This document shows, piece after piece, positions 31,571 to 40,516 of a stretch of DNA of 46,758 nucleotides. Location of the stretch: contig JAKOTQ010000008.1 of NCBI GenBank assembly GCA_029776205.1, positions 1-46,758 of the forward strand, in the 5' to 3' direction. This stretch comes from Bacillota bacterium (GTDB taxonomy: Bacteria; Bacillota; UBA4882; UBA8346). The stretch's first letter is position 1; each line of letters begins with the position of its first letter. A program made the translations under genes and the position numbers. The notes beneath the pieces were generated by a model, which worked only from the letters and a program-made list of their open reading frames with translations, ran no database searches and was not told the DNA's origin.

Positions 31571-33642
31571 TGAACACCATCCACCACTCCAATAGCTTGA
31601 ACTTCAGCTTCAGCTACTAGTTCATTATAAGATAAAACCATCAATTTGGTCGAAAGCCGCTCAGTAATCCGCCGGAACGTCAACCGAATCGCCGGTGAAC
31701 AGAGAATAACCGGCTGATAACCGGAAGCTGTGACCTGCTGTACCAAATCGCCCAATTTTTTGTATATTCCTTGAATCAAATTGGGATCGATAGAATAACC
31801 CTGTGATACCTTCGCTTCTTCTTGAGCCCTCATGATCACCTGTTCCAATCGGGGATCAATAGTAATCACCCGGACCACGCCGTCATCGGATTGGACCATT
31901 TTGGTAATTTGGCGGGCTAAAGACTGTCGAACGAATTCCGTCAACATATCAATATCTTTGGTCATCGGCGCATAATCGGCCAGCGTCTCCAAGATGGTCA
32001 CCAGATTTCGAATGGGTATCCCTTCCTTAAGCAAATTCACCAAAACTTTCTGAATTTCACCGATGGTCATCAAATTCGGTATCAATTCGGAGACAACCAC
32101 ATTGTATTCTTCTTTGATATTATTGATCAATGCCTGAACTTCTTGACGGCCCAGCAGTTCATAGGCTCTGGATTTGATAACTTCCGTCAAATGAGTTGCT
32201 AAAATCGACGGCGGATCGACCACCGTATATCCGGCAAGCTCCGCCGCTTCCCGCTGAGAATCGGTAATCCAAAGCGCCGGAAGTCCAAAAGCCGGTTCTG
32301 TGGTGGGGATCCCTTCGATCTTTTGAGAAACAATCCCCGGATCCATGGCCAAATAATAATTGGGAATAATTTCGCCTTTGGCCACTTCGATCCCTTTGAT
32401 TTTAATTACATAGTGGGTTGGATCCAACTGCATATTATCACGGATCCGAATGGGAGGTAATATCATTCCGAGTTCCAAAGCAGTCTGACGCCGGATCATC
32501 GATACCCGATCGAACAAATCTCCACCCTGACCCGGATCAACCAATGGAATTAAGCGATAGCCGATTTCCAGTTCCATCGCTTCAACCTGCAATAGCGAGG
32601 CCACATTCTCCGGTTTTTTAACTTCTTCGGCAGCAGCAGCCTTCTCTTCAGCGACAGCCTGACTTTGGGCAATGGTCATTTGCTTGAGGGTATATCCGAA
32701 GAACCCAATAAGACCTCCAAGGATAAAAAAGGGAATCGTCGGCATTCCCGGAATAATTCCTAAAAGAGCAAATACCCCGGCAACAATCATGAAAATTTTT
32801 GGATACGCCACCAATTGCCGGGTCAAATCGGAACCCAGATTATCTTCGGAAGCAGATCGGGTTACTAAAATACCGGTAGCCGTCGAAATTAACAATGCTG
32901 GCACCTGGCTGACCAGTCCATCGCCGATGGTTAATAAAGCGAAGGTCTGCAATGATTGCAACGGCTCCATTCCTTTTTGAAGAGCCCCGATGGCAAATCC
33001 GCCCAACAGATTGACGACGGTAATCAGAATTCCGGCAATGGCATCGCCTTTGACGAACTTACTAGCACCGTCCATGGCTCCGTAGAAATCCGCCTCACGC
33101 TCAATTTCACGACGGCGGACGCGAGCTTCAGCTTCATTAATCAATCCGGCATTCAGATCAGCGTCTATGCTCATCTGCTTACCGGGCATGGCATCCAAGG
33201 TAAACCGGGCAGCCACTTCGGCAACCCGTTCCGAACCTTTGGTAATCACCATAAATTGAATAATGGTGAAGATAAGGAACATTACAAAACCGACAATATA
33301 ATTGCTTCCTGCCACCACATTCCCGAAAGCATCGATCACCGCACCGGCTTTGGCATGGAGCAAAATCGACCGGGTAGAAGAAACATTTAATCCCAATCGA
33401 AACAAGGTGGTAATCAACAATAACGAAGGGAAAACTGAGAATTCCAAACTTTTCTGGACATACATCGTCAAAAGAAGAATCGCAAATCCGACAAAAATAT
33501 TCATGCTGATGAGCATATCCAGCATCCAGGTGGGCAACGGGACGATAAACATGATCAATACCACGACAATCATCCCGACAACTGCCATTTCACCGTTTTT
33601 TAATAATTGACCGCTTAATGTAACATTGTTTGACTGAGCCAT
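31567..33642 (-). CDS. flhA: Flagellar type III export gate protein FlhA
   Basis: Proton-driven export gate of the flagellar secretion system. It has 691 residues: eight N-terminal membrane helices, the FHIPEP-type cytoplasmic segment ARFTLDAMPGKQMSIDADLN, and a C-terminal nonameric ring domain. ATG at 33642 follows GGGAGATAGA. The 128-bp leader holds two GCCGATAT words that match the sigma-D minus-10 consensus, so it may start its own transcript. Confidence 0.97.
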   Translation of the reverse strand: MAQSNNVTLSGQLLKNGEMAVVGMIVVVLIMFIVPLPTWMLDMLISMNIFVGFAILLLTMYVQKSLEFSVFPSLLLITTLFRLGLNVSSTRSILLHAKAGAVIDAFGNVVAGSNYIVGFVMFLIFTIIQFMVITKGSERVAEVAARFTLDAMPGKQMSIDADLNAGLINEAEARVRRREIEREADFYGAMDGASKFVKGDAIAGILITVVNLLGGFAIGALQKGMEPLQSLQTFALLTIGDGLVSQVPALLISTATGILVTRSASEDNLGSDLTRQLVAYPKIFMIVAGVFALLGIIPGMPTIPFFILGGLIGFFGYTLKQMTIAQSQAVAEEKAAAAEEVKKPENVASLLQVEAMELEIGYRLIPLVDPGQGGDLFDRVSMIRRQTALELGMILPPIRIRDNMQLDPTHYVIKIKGIEVAKGEIIPNYYLAMDPGIVSQKIEGIPTTEPAFGLPALWITDSQREAAELAGYTVVDPPSILATHLTEVIKSRAYELLGRQEVQALINNIKEEYNVVVSELIPNLMTIGEIQKVLVNLLKEGIPIRNLVTILETLADYAPMTKDIDMLTEFVRQSLARQITKMVQSDDGVVRVITIDPRLEQVIMRAQEEAKVSQGYSIDPNLIQGIYKKLGDLVQQVTASGYQPVILCSPAIRLTFRRITERLSTKLMVLSYNELVAEAEVQAIGVVDGVQ

Positions 33643-33702
33643 TCTATCTCCCTATCGTTTCATATCCTCTATCTATCTTTACACAAAAAATATACACTTA
33701 GT

Positions 33703-33728
33703 ATATCGGCACAATCAACTGAAGATTA
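33703..33728 (-). promoter_or_regulatory. Sigma-D-type promoter of flhA, proximal
   Basis: Minus strand: TAAT (33728-33725), a 14-bp spacer and GCCGATAT (33710-33703). The sigma-D consensus is TAAA, 14-16 bp, GCCGATAT, so the minus-10 is exact and the minus-35 has one mismatch. Confidence 0.55.
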
Positions 33729-33736
33729 AACCCAAA

Positions 33737-33744
33737 ATATCGGC
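33737..33744 (-). promoter_or_regulatory. Sigma-D-type -10 word, distal copy
   Basis: A second exact GCCGATAT on the minus strand, 34 bp upstream of the first. Its minus-35 region (TATT/TTAT) is poor, so it may be a weaker or decoy site. Confidence 0.35.
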
Positions 33745-33770
33745 AATAATAACATAATAAATAACATAAG

Positions 33771-34943
33771 TTATCGAACCTGACGGTTCTGGCGCAACCG
33801 GTAAACGAAGGCCAACACTTCAGCCACTGCCTGAAACAACTCCGCCGGAATCGCCTCCCCGATCTCGACGGTTCGATAAAGGGCTTGAGCCAAGGGCTTA
33901 TTTTCCACGATAGCAATATCATTTTCTTTGGCAATTTCCTTGATCTTGGCAGCGATGAAGTCTTCACCTTTGGCTATCACGATCGGGGCAGACATGGTCT
34001 GAGCATCATAACGCAATGCCACCGCATAATGGGTCGGGTTGGTAATAACCACATCCGCCTTGGGCACTTCCTGCATCATCCGCCGCATAGCAATTTGACG
34101 CTGACGCTGCCGAATTTTCCCTTTGATCTGCGGATTTCCTTCCTGCTGCTTCATTTCATCCTTAATTTCTCTTTTAGACATCCTCAAGCTCTTACGATGT
34201 TGATACCGTTGATAATAAAAATCCAGGATAGCAATGATCAACAGCAGCGTGCAGACTTTTGTGGCAACCCGATATAGAATGCGCCAGATCTCCGTTGCTA
34301 CTCTTAATGGGGATTGGTCCAAAAACTGGAGCAACGCTCCAGATTGTTCCCGAAGCGTTCCATACGTTACATAGCCAACGATTGTCAACTTCAAAGCCGC
34401 TTTGGCAAATTCCACCAAACCCTGAGCGCTCATCAGACGCCGAAAACCATTGAGAGGATTTAAACGATTAAATTTTGGCTTTAACGTTTCTAAAGTAAAC
34501 AAAGGCCCAATCTGAATATAATTTACAGCAAACCCGATAACCATCGCACTAAGGCCCAACGGCAAAAAAATCTTTCCAAAAAAGATAACCTGAGTCAGAA
34601 GAATCATTCTCAGATTGGTGTCGGACAGTTCGATATTGACTTGGCCCGGTGATAACATCTTCCGGAAATAACTGAAAAGTTCTTGAAAGAACCATTCCCC
34701 CACGAAATTCAAGATCAAAAACAACCCCATTAAAACGATGACCGAATTGAGTTCGGTACTCTTAGCAACTTGTCCCTTCTTACGCGCATCCGCTTTACGT
34801 TTAGGGGTTGCTTCCTCGGTTTTATCAGGATCTTGGGCAAAAAATTGGAGATCAAAACGATATTCCGCCCCAAGTTTCAGAGGGGAATCCAATCTTGCTT
34901 CAGGATGCCGGATATTTGTCCAATGATCCAACAATTGCCTCAT
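33771..34943 (-). CDS. flhB: Flagellar type III export switch protein FlhB
   Basis: Export apparatus component that switches substrate class after self-cleavage. It has 390 residues, four membrane helices and a C-terminal cytoplasmic domain with the autocleavage motif NPTH (N302-P303-T304-H305). The common N-terminal motif LQFFAQDPDKTEEATPKR begins only at about residue 32; the 31 preceding residues are an extension without homology I recognise. ATG at 34943 has GAGGGA upstream; ATG at 34946 is an alternative. Confidence 0.96.
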   Translation of the reverse strand: MRQLLDHWTNIRHPEARLDSPLKLGAEYRFDLQFFAQDPDKTEEATPKRKADARKKGQVAKSTELNSVIVLMGLFLILNFVGEWFFQELFSYFRKMLSPGQVNIELSDTNLRMILLTQVIFFGKIFLPLGLSAMVIGFAVNYIQIGPLFTLETLKPKFNRLNPLNGFRRLMSAQGLVEFAKAALKLTIVGYVTYGTLREQSGALLQFLDQSPLRVATEIWRILYRVATKVCTLLLIIAILDFYYQRYQHRKSLRMSKREIKDEMKQQEGNPQIKGKIRQRQRQIAMRRMMQEVPKADVVITNPTHYAVALRYDAQTMSAPIVIAKGEDFIAAKIKEIAKENDIAIVENKPLAQALYRTVEIGEAIPAELFQAVAEVLAFVYRLRQNRQVR

Positions 34944-34971
34944 CATATTCCCTCATCATCACTTACTCCAT

Positions 34972-35763
34972 TTATCCGGTCAAATGACGTAATATCATCC
35001 GCAATAGCTTAAAAGCCGTTCCGGAGCTGGAAAAATTTTGCTCAATCAGATAAACATAAGCCGGAATAAACATGGCCAGTGTCATCAAGCCAACGATAAT
35101 TTTAATGGAAAAACCCATGACAAAAACGTTGATTTGCGGAATCAGCTTTGAAATCATTCCCAAGGCCACATCCGTCAGAAAAATGGTTCCAACTATCGGT
35201 ATTCCAATCTTAAAACCAAGATAAAACATATTTGAAAAAGCCCGGAGAAAAACTCCCACCGCCTCCCGATGGAAGAAAAACGCCCCCGGTCCGATCACAT
35301 CATAGCTTTTAATAAATGAAGAGATTAACGTATGATGACCATCGATGGCGAGGAAGATTAATCCCCCCAAAATGGCATTAAATTGACCCAATAACGGCAT
35401 TTCAGTTCCTGACTGAGGATCGAGGACATTAATCATTCCAAAACCCATGGGCACATCAAAAAAATATCCGGCCAATTGCAAGGCATACATCGTCAAATTC
35501 ACCATTAGCCCCATAATCAATCCGACGATCATTTCCTGTATTAGCGTGACAATAGCCATCCAGTAACTGAATGCTTCCAAATCCAGATCGCTTTGAATAT
35601 ACGGGGCTACCGTCAAAGCAAGAGCTCCAGCAAAAAGCGCTTTAGCCTGTGCCGGAATGCTTCGGCTCTGAAACAGCGGCGCTGTGACCATCAGCCCGGA
35701 AGCCCTCACAAGGCCCAGTAAAAACTGGGTGATATTCATACCGATGAATGCTTCGATATTCAA
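34972..35763 (-). CDS. fliR: Flagellar type III export protein FliR
   Basis: Export gate protein with six or so membrane helices, about 263 residues. The N-terminal half reads FLLGLVRASGLMVTAPLFQS and later IPAQAKALFAGALALT; a GPGAFFFHREAV loop follows mid-protein. The start is a TTG: the one at 35763 has GGGAG nine bases upstream and is preferred over TTG at 35769. flhB starts 28 bp after its stop. Confidence 0.92.
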   Translation of the reverse strand: MNIEAFIGMNITQFLLGLVRASGLMVTAPLFQSRSIPAQAKALFAGALALTVAPYIQSDLDLEAFSYWMAIVTLIQEMIVGLIMGLMVNLTMYALQLAGYFFDVPMGFGMINVLDPQSGTEMPLLGQFNAILGGLIFLAIDGHHTLISSFIKSYDVIGPGAFFFHREAVGVFLRAFSNMFYLGFKIGIPIVGTIFLTDVALGMISKLIPQINVFVMGFSIKIIVGLMTLAMFIPAYVYLIEQNFSSSGTAFKLLRMILRHLTG

Positions 35764-35835
35764 TAGCAATGACTCCCAGCCATGTATTATGATGATAAAT
35801 GATATTTATCGTTATGGGAAACAAAGAGGAAACAA

Positions 35836-36111
35836 CTATTTGATAAAGGTAAATTGATTGAGATTCGCCAGTATTTTCGATGCAAAGGAGGTCAATGAAT
35901 GCAGCATCCAAGGACCAAAGATCACCAGTGCAATTAGAATGCCCAGAAGTTTCGGGATGAACGTCAATGTCTGTTCATGGATTTGAGTTGTGGCCTGAAA
36001 AATGCTCACCACTAAGCCGATAATTAACCCGATTCCGAGAATAGGCGCTGAAATCATTAAGGCTACCCACAACGCCTCCCGGGCCACTGAAATGATAAAG
36101 GTATCCGTCAT
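35836..36111 (-). CDS. fliQ: Flagellar type III export protein FliQ
   Basis: Small export gate subunit of 91 residues with two membrane helices. IISVAREALWVALMISAPIL begins the first and EQTLTFIPKLL precedes the second. ATG at 36111 has GAGGT eight bases upstream. The 72-bp gap to fliR contains an AT-rich hairpin GATAAAT/ATTTATC (35794-35810). Confidence 0.95.
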   Translation of the reverse strand: MTDTFIISVAREALWVALMISAPILGIGLIIGLVVSIFQATTQIHEQTLTFIPKLLGILIALVIFGPWMLHSLTSFASKILANLNQFTFIK

Positions 36112-36172
36112 CGCTTTCGACCTCACATTATCTTTTAATAAAGCATACGGTCTCCCGGATTTTGCCTAAAAC

Positions 36173-36952
36173 CTATACAAAACTGGTAATCAATGACCGG
36201 ACTACTAAGTGCCAGCCGTCCACCATCACAAAGAGTAAGATTTTAAAGGGAAGAGAAATCAGGGACGGCGGCAACATCATCATCCCCATGGACATCAACG
36301 TACTGGCGACGATCATATCAATAATCAAAAACGGAATGAAAATCATAAATCCAATTTGAAATGCAGTTTTTAACTCACTGATAATAAATGCAGGAATAAC
36401 GACCTGTGTCGGGATCTCATCTTTATTCGCAGGCCGTTTTATCTTTGAAGCCTTAATAAAGAGCTGAAGATCTTTCGTTCGGGTCTGTTTAAACATAAAA
36501 TCCCGAATCGGTGCCATCGCTTGATTAAAAGCTGCCTCTTGGGCTATTTCGCCTTTTAAAAAAGGCTGTAATGCCGTATCATTGACTTTCGCCCAGGTAG
36601 GAGCCATGGTAAAAAAGGTCAAAAATAACGCCAAACCGATCATCACCTGGTTCGGCGGCATTTGATTCGTCCCCAGAGCCGTCCTGGTAAAAGAAAGGAC
36701 AATTACAATCCGAATAAATGACGTAGTCATAATCAAGATAGCCGGAGCCAAAGAGAGCACTGTTAAAATGATCAGCAGTTGCAAACTTTGGGCAACTTCA
36801 GCCGGACCTTGAGCTTCACCGACACCGATCTGAATCTGGGGGATCGGCATTGCCGGAGCAGCCCAGCTAATCCCGGAAAAAGCACCAAGCAACATCAGCA
36901 CCAGCAATCCGGTATATATCATTTTTCGCTGTTGGCTCATGTTCTTTTGCAT
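36173..36952 (-). CDS. fliP: Flagellar type III export protein FliP
   Basis: Core export gate subunit of 259 residues. A cleavable signal peptide (IYTGLLVLMLLGAFSGISWA, about 13-32) precedes four helices. Family motifs are LSLAPAILIMTTSFIRIVIV, TALGTNQMPPNQV and FKILLFVMVDGW near the end. The ribosome site is weak (AAGG about ten bases before the ATG), so coupling to fliO, which ends 7 bp upstream, is likely. Confidence 0.97.
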   Translation of the reverse strand: MQKNMSQQRKMIYTGLLVLMLLGAFSGISWAAPAMPIPQIQIGVGEAQGPAEVAQSLQLLIILTVLSLAPAILIMTTSFIRIVIVLSFTRTALGTNQMPPNQVMIGLALFLTFFTMAPTWAKVNDTALQPFLKGEIAQEAAFNQAMAPIRDFMFKQTRTKDLQLFIKASKIKRPANKDEIPTQVVIPAFIISELKTAFQIGFMIFIPFLIIDMIVASTLMSMGMMMLPPSLISLPFKILLFVMVDGWHLVVRSLITSFV

Positions 36953-36959
36953 CTGTCCG

Positions 36960-37499
36960 CTACCTTCGCTTTCTCCACGACCGAATCCGTTCTAACCCTT
37001 CGGTAAGCTTTTTCTTCACATCGGAAAAGTCATCCTGAGTCAATGTCGCATTTTCGTCATCCGGTTGGATGAAATTTTGCAACATGGATTTGAATTTCTC
37101 GCCCGGAAGCATTACGCCATTTCCTTGGGTTAGATTGAGCATTTCATAAAAGGTCTCATCATTATATTCTTTGAGCAATGTAATCCCGTGCTCGGTACAG
37201 CCCACCAGAAGCACCTGATTGTTGACTAATAATAGATAAATATGGCGATTAGGCCCCAAAGTGAGGCTTTCTGCCACCTTAATATATTTCGCCTGCGACA
37301 CATTGAGCTTCCCCGCTAAAAAACGGGTCGCCCAATAGGCAAGGAAAAGAACAACCATCAATGAAAATAAAGCCCACACCCACTGTCCACCAAATTCAGG
37401 ACTCGGAGGTTCATTGGCTTCTGCGGCAAAAACTACTGGCAGGAAGGAAAAACCGGCGATCAAGACAAGGGCAGTAAAAAACCGGTTAAATTTACCCAA
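36960..37499 (-). CDS. fliO: Flagellar biosynthetic protein FliO (FliZ)
   Basis: Membrane chaperone for FliP assembly. From the TTG at 37499 it is 179 residues: a signal-like helix (FFTALVLIAGFSFLPVVFA), a second membrane helix (WVWALFSLMVVLFLAYWATR), then the FliO cytoplasmic domain (KLNVSQAKYIKVAESLTLG, RHIYLLLVNNQVLLVG). AAGGGAG seven bases upstream sets the TTG start; a longer reading frame would overlap cheY in full. Confidence 0.88.
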   Translation of the reverse strand: MGKFNRFFTALVLIAGFSFLPVVFAAEANEPPSPEFGGQWVWALFSLMVVLFLAYWATRFLAGKLNVSQAKYIKVAESLTLGPNRHIYLLLVNNQVLLVGCTEHGITLLKEYNDETFYEMLNLTQGNGVMLPGEKFKSMLQNFIQPDDENATLTQDDFSDVKKKLTEGLERIRSWRKRR

Positions 37500-37518
37500 A
37501 TATGTCGCTCCCTTCCGT

Positions 37519-37881
37519 TTATGACAAAACTTTTCGGACCGCTTCCAAAACCCGATCCGGTTGGAACGGCTTAACCACAAAGTCGCGGGCTCCAGCTTGA
37601 ATCGCATCAATAACCATGGCCTGTTGACCCATAGCGCTGCACATGATAATTAAAGCATTCGGATCGATTTTCCGAATTTCCTTAACTGCAGTGATTCCGT
37701 CCATATCCGGCATAGTAATATCCATGGTCACCAGATCCGGTTGGAGTTCTTTATATTTTTCTATGGCTTTAGCACCATCTTCTGCCTCACCTACGACTTC
37801 ATATCCCCCTTTTCTCAGGATATCTTTGATCATCATTCGCATAAATGCCGCATCATCCACAACTAATACTCGATTACGCAC
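37519..37881 (-). CDS. cheY: Chemotaxis response regulator CheY
   Basis: Single receiver domain of 120 residues. The acidic pocket is D9-D10 in LVVDDAAFMR, phospho-acceptor D54 in TMDITMPDMDG, S82 in MCSAMGQ and K104 in VVKPFQ. The start is GTG at 37881 with GGGGGAG six bases upstream. Placement between fliY and fliO is typical of Bacillota. Confidence 0.97.
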   Translation of the reverse strand: MRNRVLVVDDAAFMRMMIKDILRKGGYEVVGEAEDGAKAIEKYKELQPDLVTMDITMPDMDGITAVKEIRKIDPNALIIMCSAMGQQAMVIDAIQAGARDFVVKPFQPDRVLEAVRKVLS

Positions 37882-37901
37882 CTGAAACTCCCCCTTTAGG
37901 A

Positions 37902-39026
37902 TTATTGAAGCGTATTGGCTCTCTCAATCTGACTGACAATATCAGTCACTTTAATACCAAAGTTTTCATCGATAACAACGACTTCACCCTTGGCAATCAA
38001 CTTTCCGTTAACGAAGATATCCACTGGATCGCCGGCCAGTTTATCCAATTCGATAATGGATCCTACCCCTAATTCGAGGATCTCTTTAATCTTCATCCGA
38101 GTACTACCCAATTCAACAGTAACCTTCAGGGGTACGTCCAATATCAAACCAATATTCCCATTTTCCTTAACCGCCTTGTTGTTACCAATGGCCGCAAATT
38201 GAGCAGGCTGTACCGTGACTTGAGGCTTGGGTTCCGTCCGGTAAACCGGTTCCGCGGCTGCAGCCGCCGCTGCGGCTCCCGACGGACTGCTGTCGGCTAC
38301 AGGCGCCTTCGAAGCAACGGTTTCGGCTTTCGTCTCCTGCGGCGAAGGCGCAACAGTTTGATTCAACAACGAATCCACCAACTCAGCAGCAAATTCGTAC
38401 GGAAGAATCAACATCACTTCGCTGTCAACCAAACCTTCGATAATCAATTTAAATTTCACGGCCGCCAGATGATCATCTTCATTGATTCCCCGGATACCCG
38501 CTCCGGCGCTTCCGAAATCAACCACAGTCAGCCGGGGAGTGTCGATCTCAATCCGCTTCGAAAACAATGTAGACAACGATGTGGCCGCATTGCCGGCCAT
38601 CTGGTTCATGGCCTCGGAAACAGCGCTCAGCGCCAGGTCATCCAGGGTTTCCTTGGGATTTTCGCCGGTTCCGCCCATCATCAAATCGGCAATAACGGCA
38701 GCGTCGCGCATTTTTAAAATTAAAATATTTCCGCCGTGAAGCCCGATTTTATAATCTACTTCAACCAAAACGTATGGATTGGGATATTGTTCTTTCAATT
38801 CCCGCTGGGTTGTTAAAAAAACCGTCGGGGTATTAATATCCACCCGTTTATTCAACAGTTGGGACAGCGCAGTAGAGGCTGTTCCATAACTGATATTTCC
38901 TATTTCGCCCAAGGCATCCTTTTGAACGGAAGATAACTGGGGCGCATTATCAACCACCTGGGACGAATTATCAGCATCCCTTAACAGCGCATTAATCTCT
39001 TCCTGAGATAAAATCTGGCGATCCAT
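37902..39026 (-). CDS. fliY: Flagellar motor switch phosphatase FliY (CheC-FliN fusion)
   Basis: C-ring protein that combines switch and CheY-P phosphatase activity. It has 374 residues. The N-terminal MDRQILSQEEINALL is the CheY-binding type peptide; a CheC-like domain has E41-N44 in LGEIGNISYGTA and E138-N141 in SEAMNQMAGN; a proline/alanine-rich linker (Ala run near 255) leads to the FliN/SpoA domain (about 290-365). The gene overlaps fliM by 35 bp, with AAGGAG nine bases before its ATG inside fliM. Confidence 0.96.
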   Translation of the reverse strand: MDRQILSQEEINALLRDADNSSQVVDNAPQLSSVQKDALGEIGNISYGTASTALSQLLNKRVDINTPTVFLTTQRELKEQYPNPYVLVEVDYKIGLHGGNILILKMRDAAVIADLMMGGTGENPKETLDDLALSAVSEAMNQMAGNAATSLSTLFSKRIEIDTPRLTVVDFGSAGAGIRGINEDDHLAAVKFKLIIEGLVDSEVMLILPYEFAAELVDSLLNQTVAPSPQETKAETVASKAPVADSSPSGAAAAAAAAEPVYRTEPKPQVTVQPAQFAAIGNNKAVKENGNIGLILDVPLKVTVELGSTRMKIKEILELGVGSIIELDKLAGDPVDIFVNGKLIAKGEVVVIDENFGIKVTDIVSQIERANTLQ

Positions 39027-40014
39027 TATCTTCTTCTCCTTCCTGAATCAGCCGTCCGATTTGAACAGCCATCCGGCTTCCGGAGATGCCGGGACTTCCC
39101 ATAAATTTAACGTGATTACCTATTCTGACTGGCAAAAACTGGTTAACGTGTTGATCGAGCTGAATCACATCACCCACAGAAAGTTCCATCAGTTCGCCGA
39201 CAGTGATGTTCGCATGACCCAGTTCCACCACAACCCGCACCTTGGCTTGTTCCAGCCGGTGCTGAATCGCAGAAATACTTTGTTCATTCGAATGTTGGCC
39301 GCTTCGGGCAAACCAAAATTGAGCATTTAACCGATTGATAATCGGTTCCAAAACTACATAAGGAAGACAAATATTCATCAGTCCGAAGGTCTCACCGATC
39401 CGGACATCCAGCGTAACCAGTACAATCATATCTGACGGCGGTATAATTTGGGTGAATAACGGATTTAACTCCGTACTCTGATAAACAGGTTGCAAATCAA
39501 CTACAGCTTGCCATGCTTCCTGAATATTACCAAACATTTTAAGAACAACCCGTTTAATCACCGTCAGTTCAATATCAGTCAATTCTCGCACTTTCTCTAT
39601 CGTGGCACCCGTCCCCCCGAGCAAACGATCGATAATTGCAAAGGCCAGTTGCGGGGAGAACTCGATAATAATGTCGCCCTCCAACGGTTTAAGGGCAATG
39701 ACATTCATGACAGTTGGATTTGACAATGACTTGGTAAATTCGTCATAGGTTAATTGATCAATCGAAGCTACCTGGACCCGGACCATGCTCCGCAGATACG
39801 CTGAGAGTGAAGTTGTTAACAAGCGGGCAAAGTTCTCATGAAGCATAACCAAGGTCCGAAGTTGGTCTTTGGAGAATTTATTTGGCCGCCGAAAATCATA
39901 AGGTTTAACTTTTTTCTTTTTTTCGTCACTGATAACTTCGTCAACTTTGATGGTCCCAGAGGAAAGCGCTTCAATCAACGAATCTATTTCCGATTGTGAA
40001 AGAACTTCGGCCAC
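38992..40014 (-). CDS. fliM: Flagellar motor switch protein FliM
   Basis: C-ring protein of 340 residues that binds CheY-P. The N-terminal VLSQSEIDSLIEAL is the CheY-binding peptide; a middle domain with TGATIEKVRELTDIE and a C-terminal SpoA domain (ANITVGELMELSVGDVIQLD) follow. The start is GTG at 40014, ten bases after AGGAGG. Its last 35 bp also encode the start of fliY. Confidence 0.97.
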   Translation of the reverse strand: MAEVLSQSEIDSLIEALSSGTIKVDEVISDEKKKKVKPYDFRRPNKFSKDQLRTLVMLHENFARLLTTSLSAYLRSMVRVQVASIDQLTYDEFTKSLSNPTVMNVIALKPLEGDIIIEFSPQLAFAIIDRLLGGTGATIEKVRELTDIELTVIKRVVLKMFGNIQEAWQAVVDLQPVYQSTELNPLFTQIIPPSDMIVLVTLDVRIGETFGLMNICLPYVVLEPIINRLNAQFWFARSGQHSNEQSISAIQHRLEQAKVRVVVELGHANITVGELMELSVGDVIQLDQHVNQFLPVRIGNHVKFMGSPGISGSRMAVQIGRLIQEGEEDNGSPDFISGRD

Positions 40015-40028
40015 CCCAAAGACACCTC

Positions 40029-40496
40029 CTACTGGATTACAAAGTCTTGAAAGAACAAGTTGGTCACCTTTCCTTGGACCAAATGGGAATTAATCGCTCT
40101 AATTATTTCGCTCCGTATCTGTTCTTTCCCTTCTTTTTCGTCAATTTTCTTTTTGGTATTTCTGCTCAAAATATTGATGATCAAGTCCCGGACCTGTGGA
40201 ATCCTGGCGGTCAGCTCTGCCTGGGCTTTTTCATTGTTTACTTCCAACGTCACATTAACTTTCAGGTACCGTTCCAACCCTCTTTCATCGGGCTGGAGAT
40301 TGACAATGATATCATTCCCCAACGACACCAAGGGGCCAAGCATGGCTTTCTTTCCGGCTACCTTCTCCGTCTGGCCGTTATGTTTATTCAAACTCAAAAA
40401 TAAAACGGTACCCGCCACCACGACGGTGATTAAAAACGCAAAAAAACCGATTAAAACGATTTTCATCATTGAATTGTTATTGTTTTCCTGGGCCAT
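40029..40496 (-). CDS. fliL: Flagellar basal body-associated protein FliL
   Basis: Stator-associated membrane protein of 155 residues: a short cytoplasmic N-terminus, one helix (about 12-34) and a periplasmic-type domain (LVSLGNDIIVNL, RYLKVNVTLEV, VRDLIINILSRNT). ATG at 40496 has a G6 ribosome site. It ends 14 bp before fliM. Confidence 0.94.
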   Translation of the reverse strand: MAQENNNNSMMKIVLIGFFAFLITVVVAGTVLFLSLNKHNGQTEKVAGKKAMLGPLVSLGNDIIVNLQPDERGLERYLKVNVTLEVNNEKAQAELTARIPQVRDLIINILSRNTKKKIDEKEGKEQIRSEIIRAINSHLVQGKVTNLFFQDFVIQ

Positions 40497-40516
40497 TGGA
40501 CAACCCCCCGAGAATT

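Noticed and set aside
35794-35810. AT-rich hairpin in the fliQ-fliR gap as a terminator
   Set aside because: The stem is only A-T rich with seven pairs and has no T-run, so it was mentioned with fliQ but not called.
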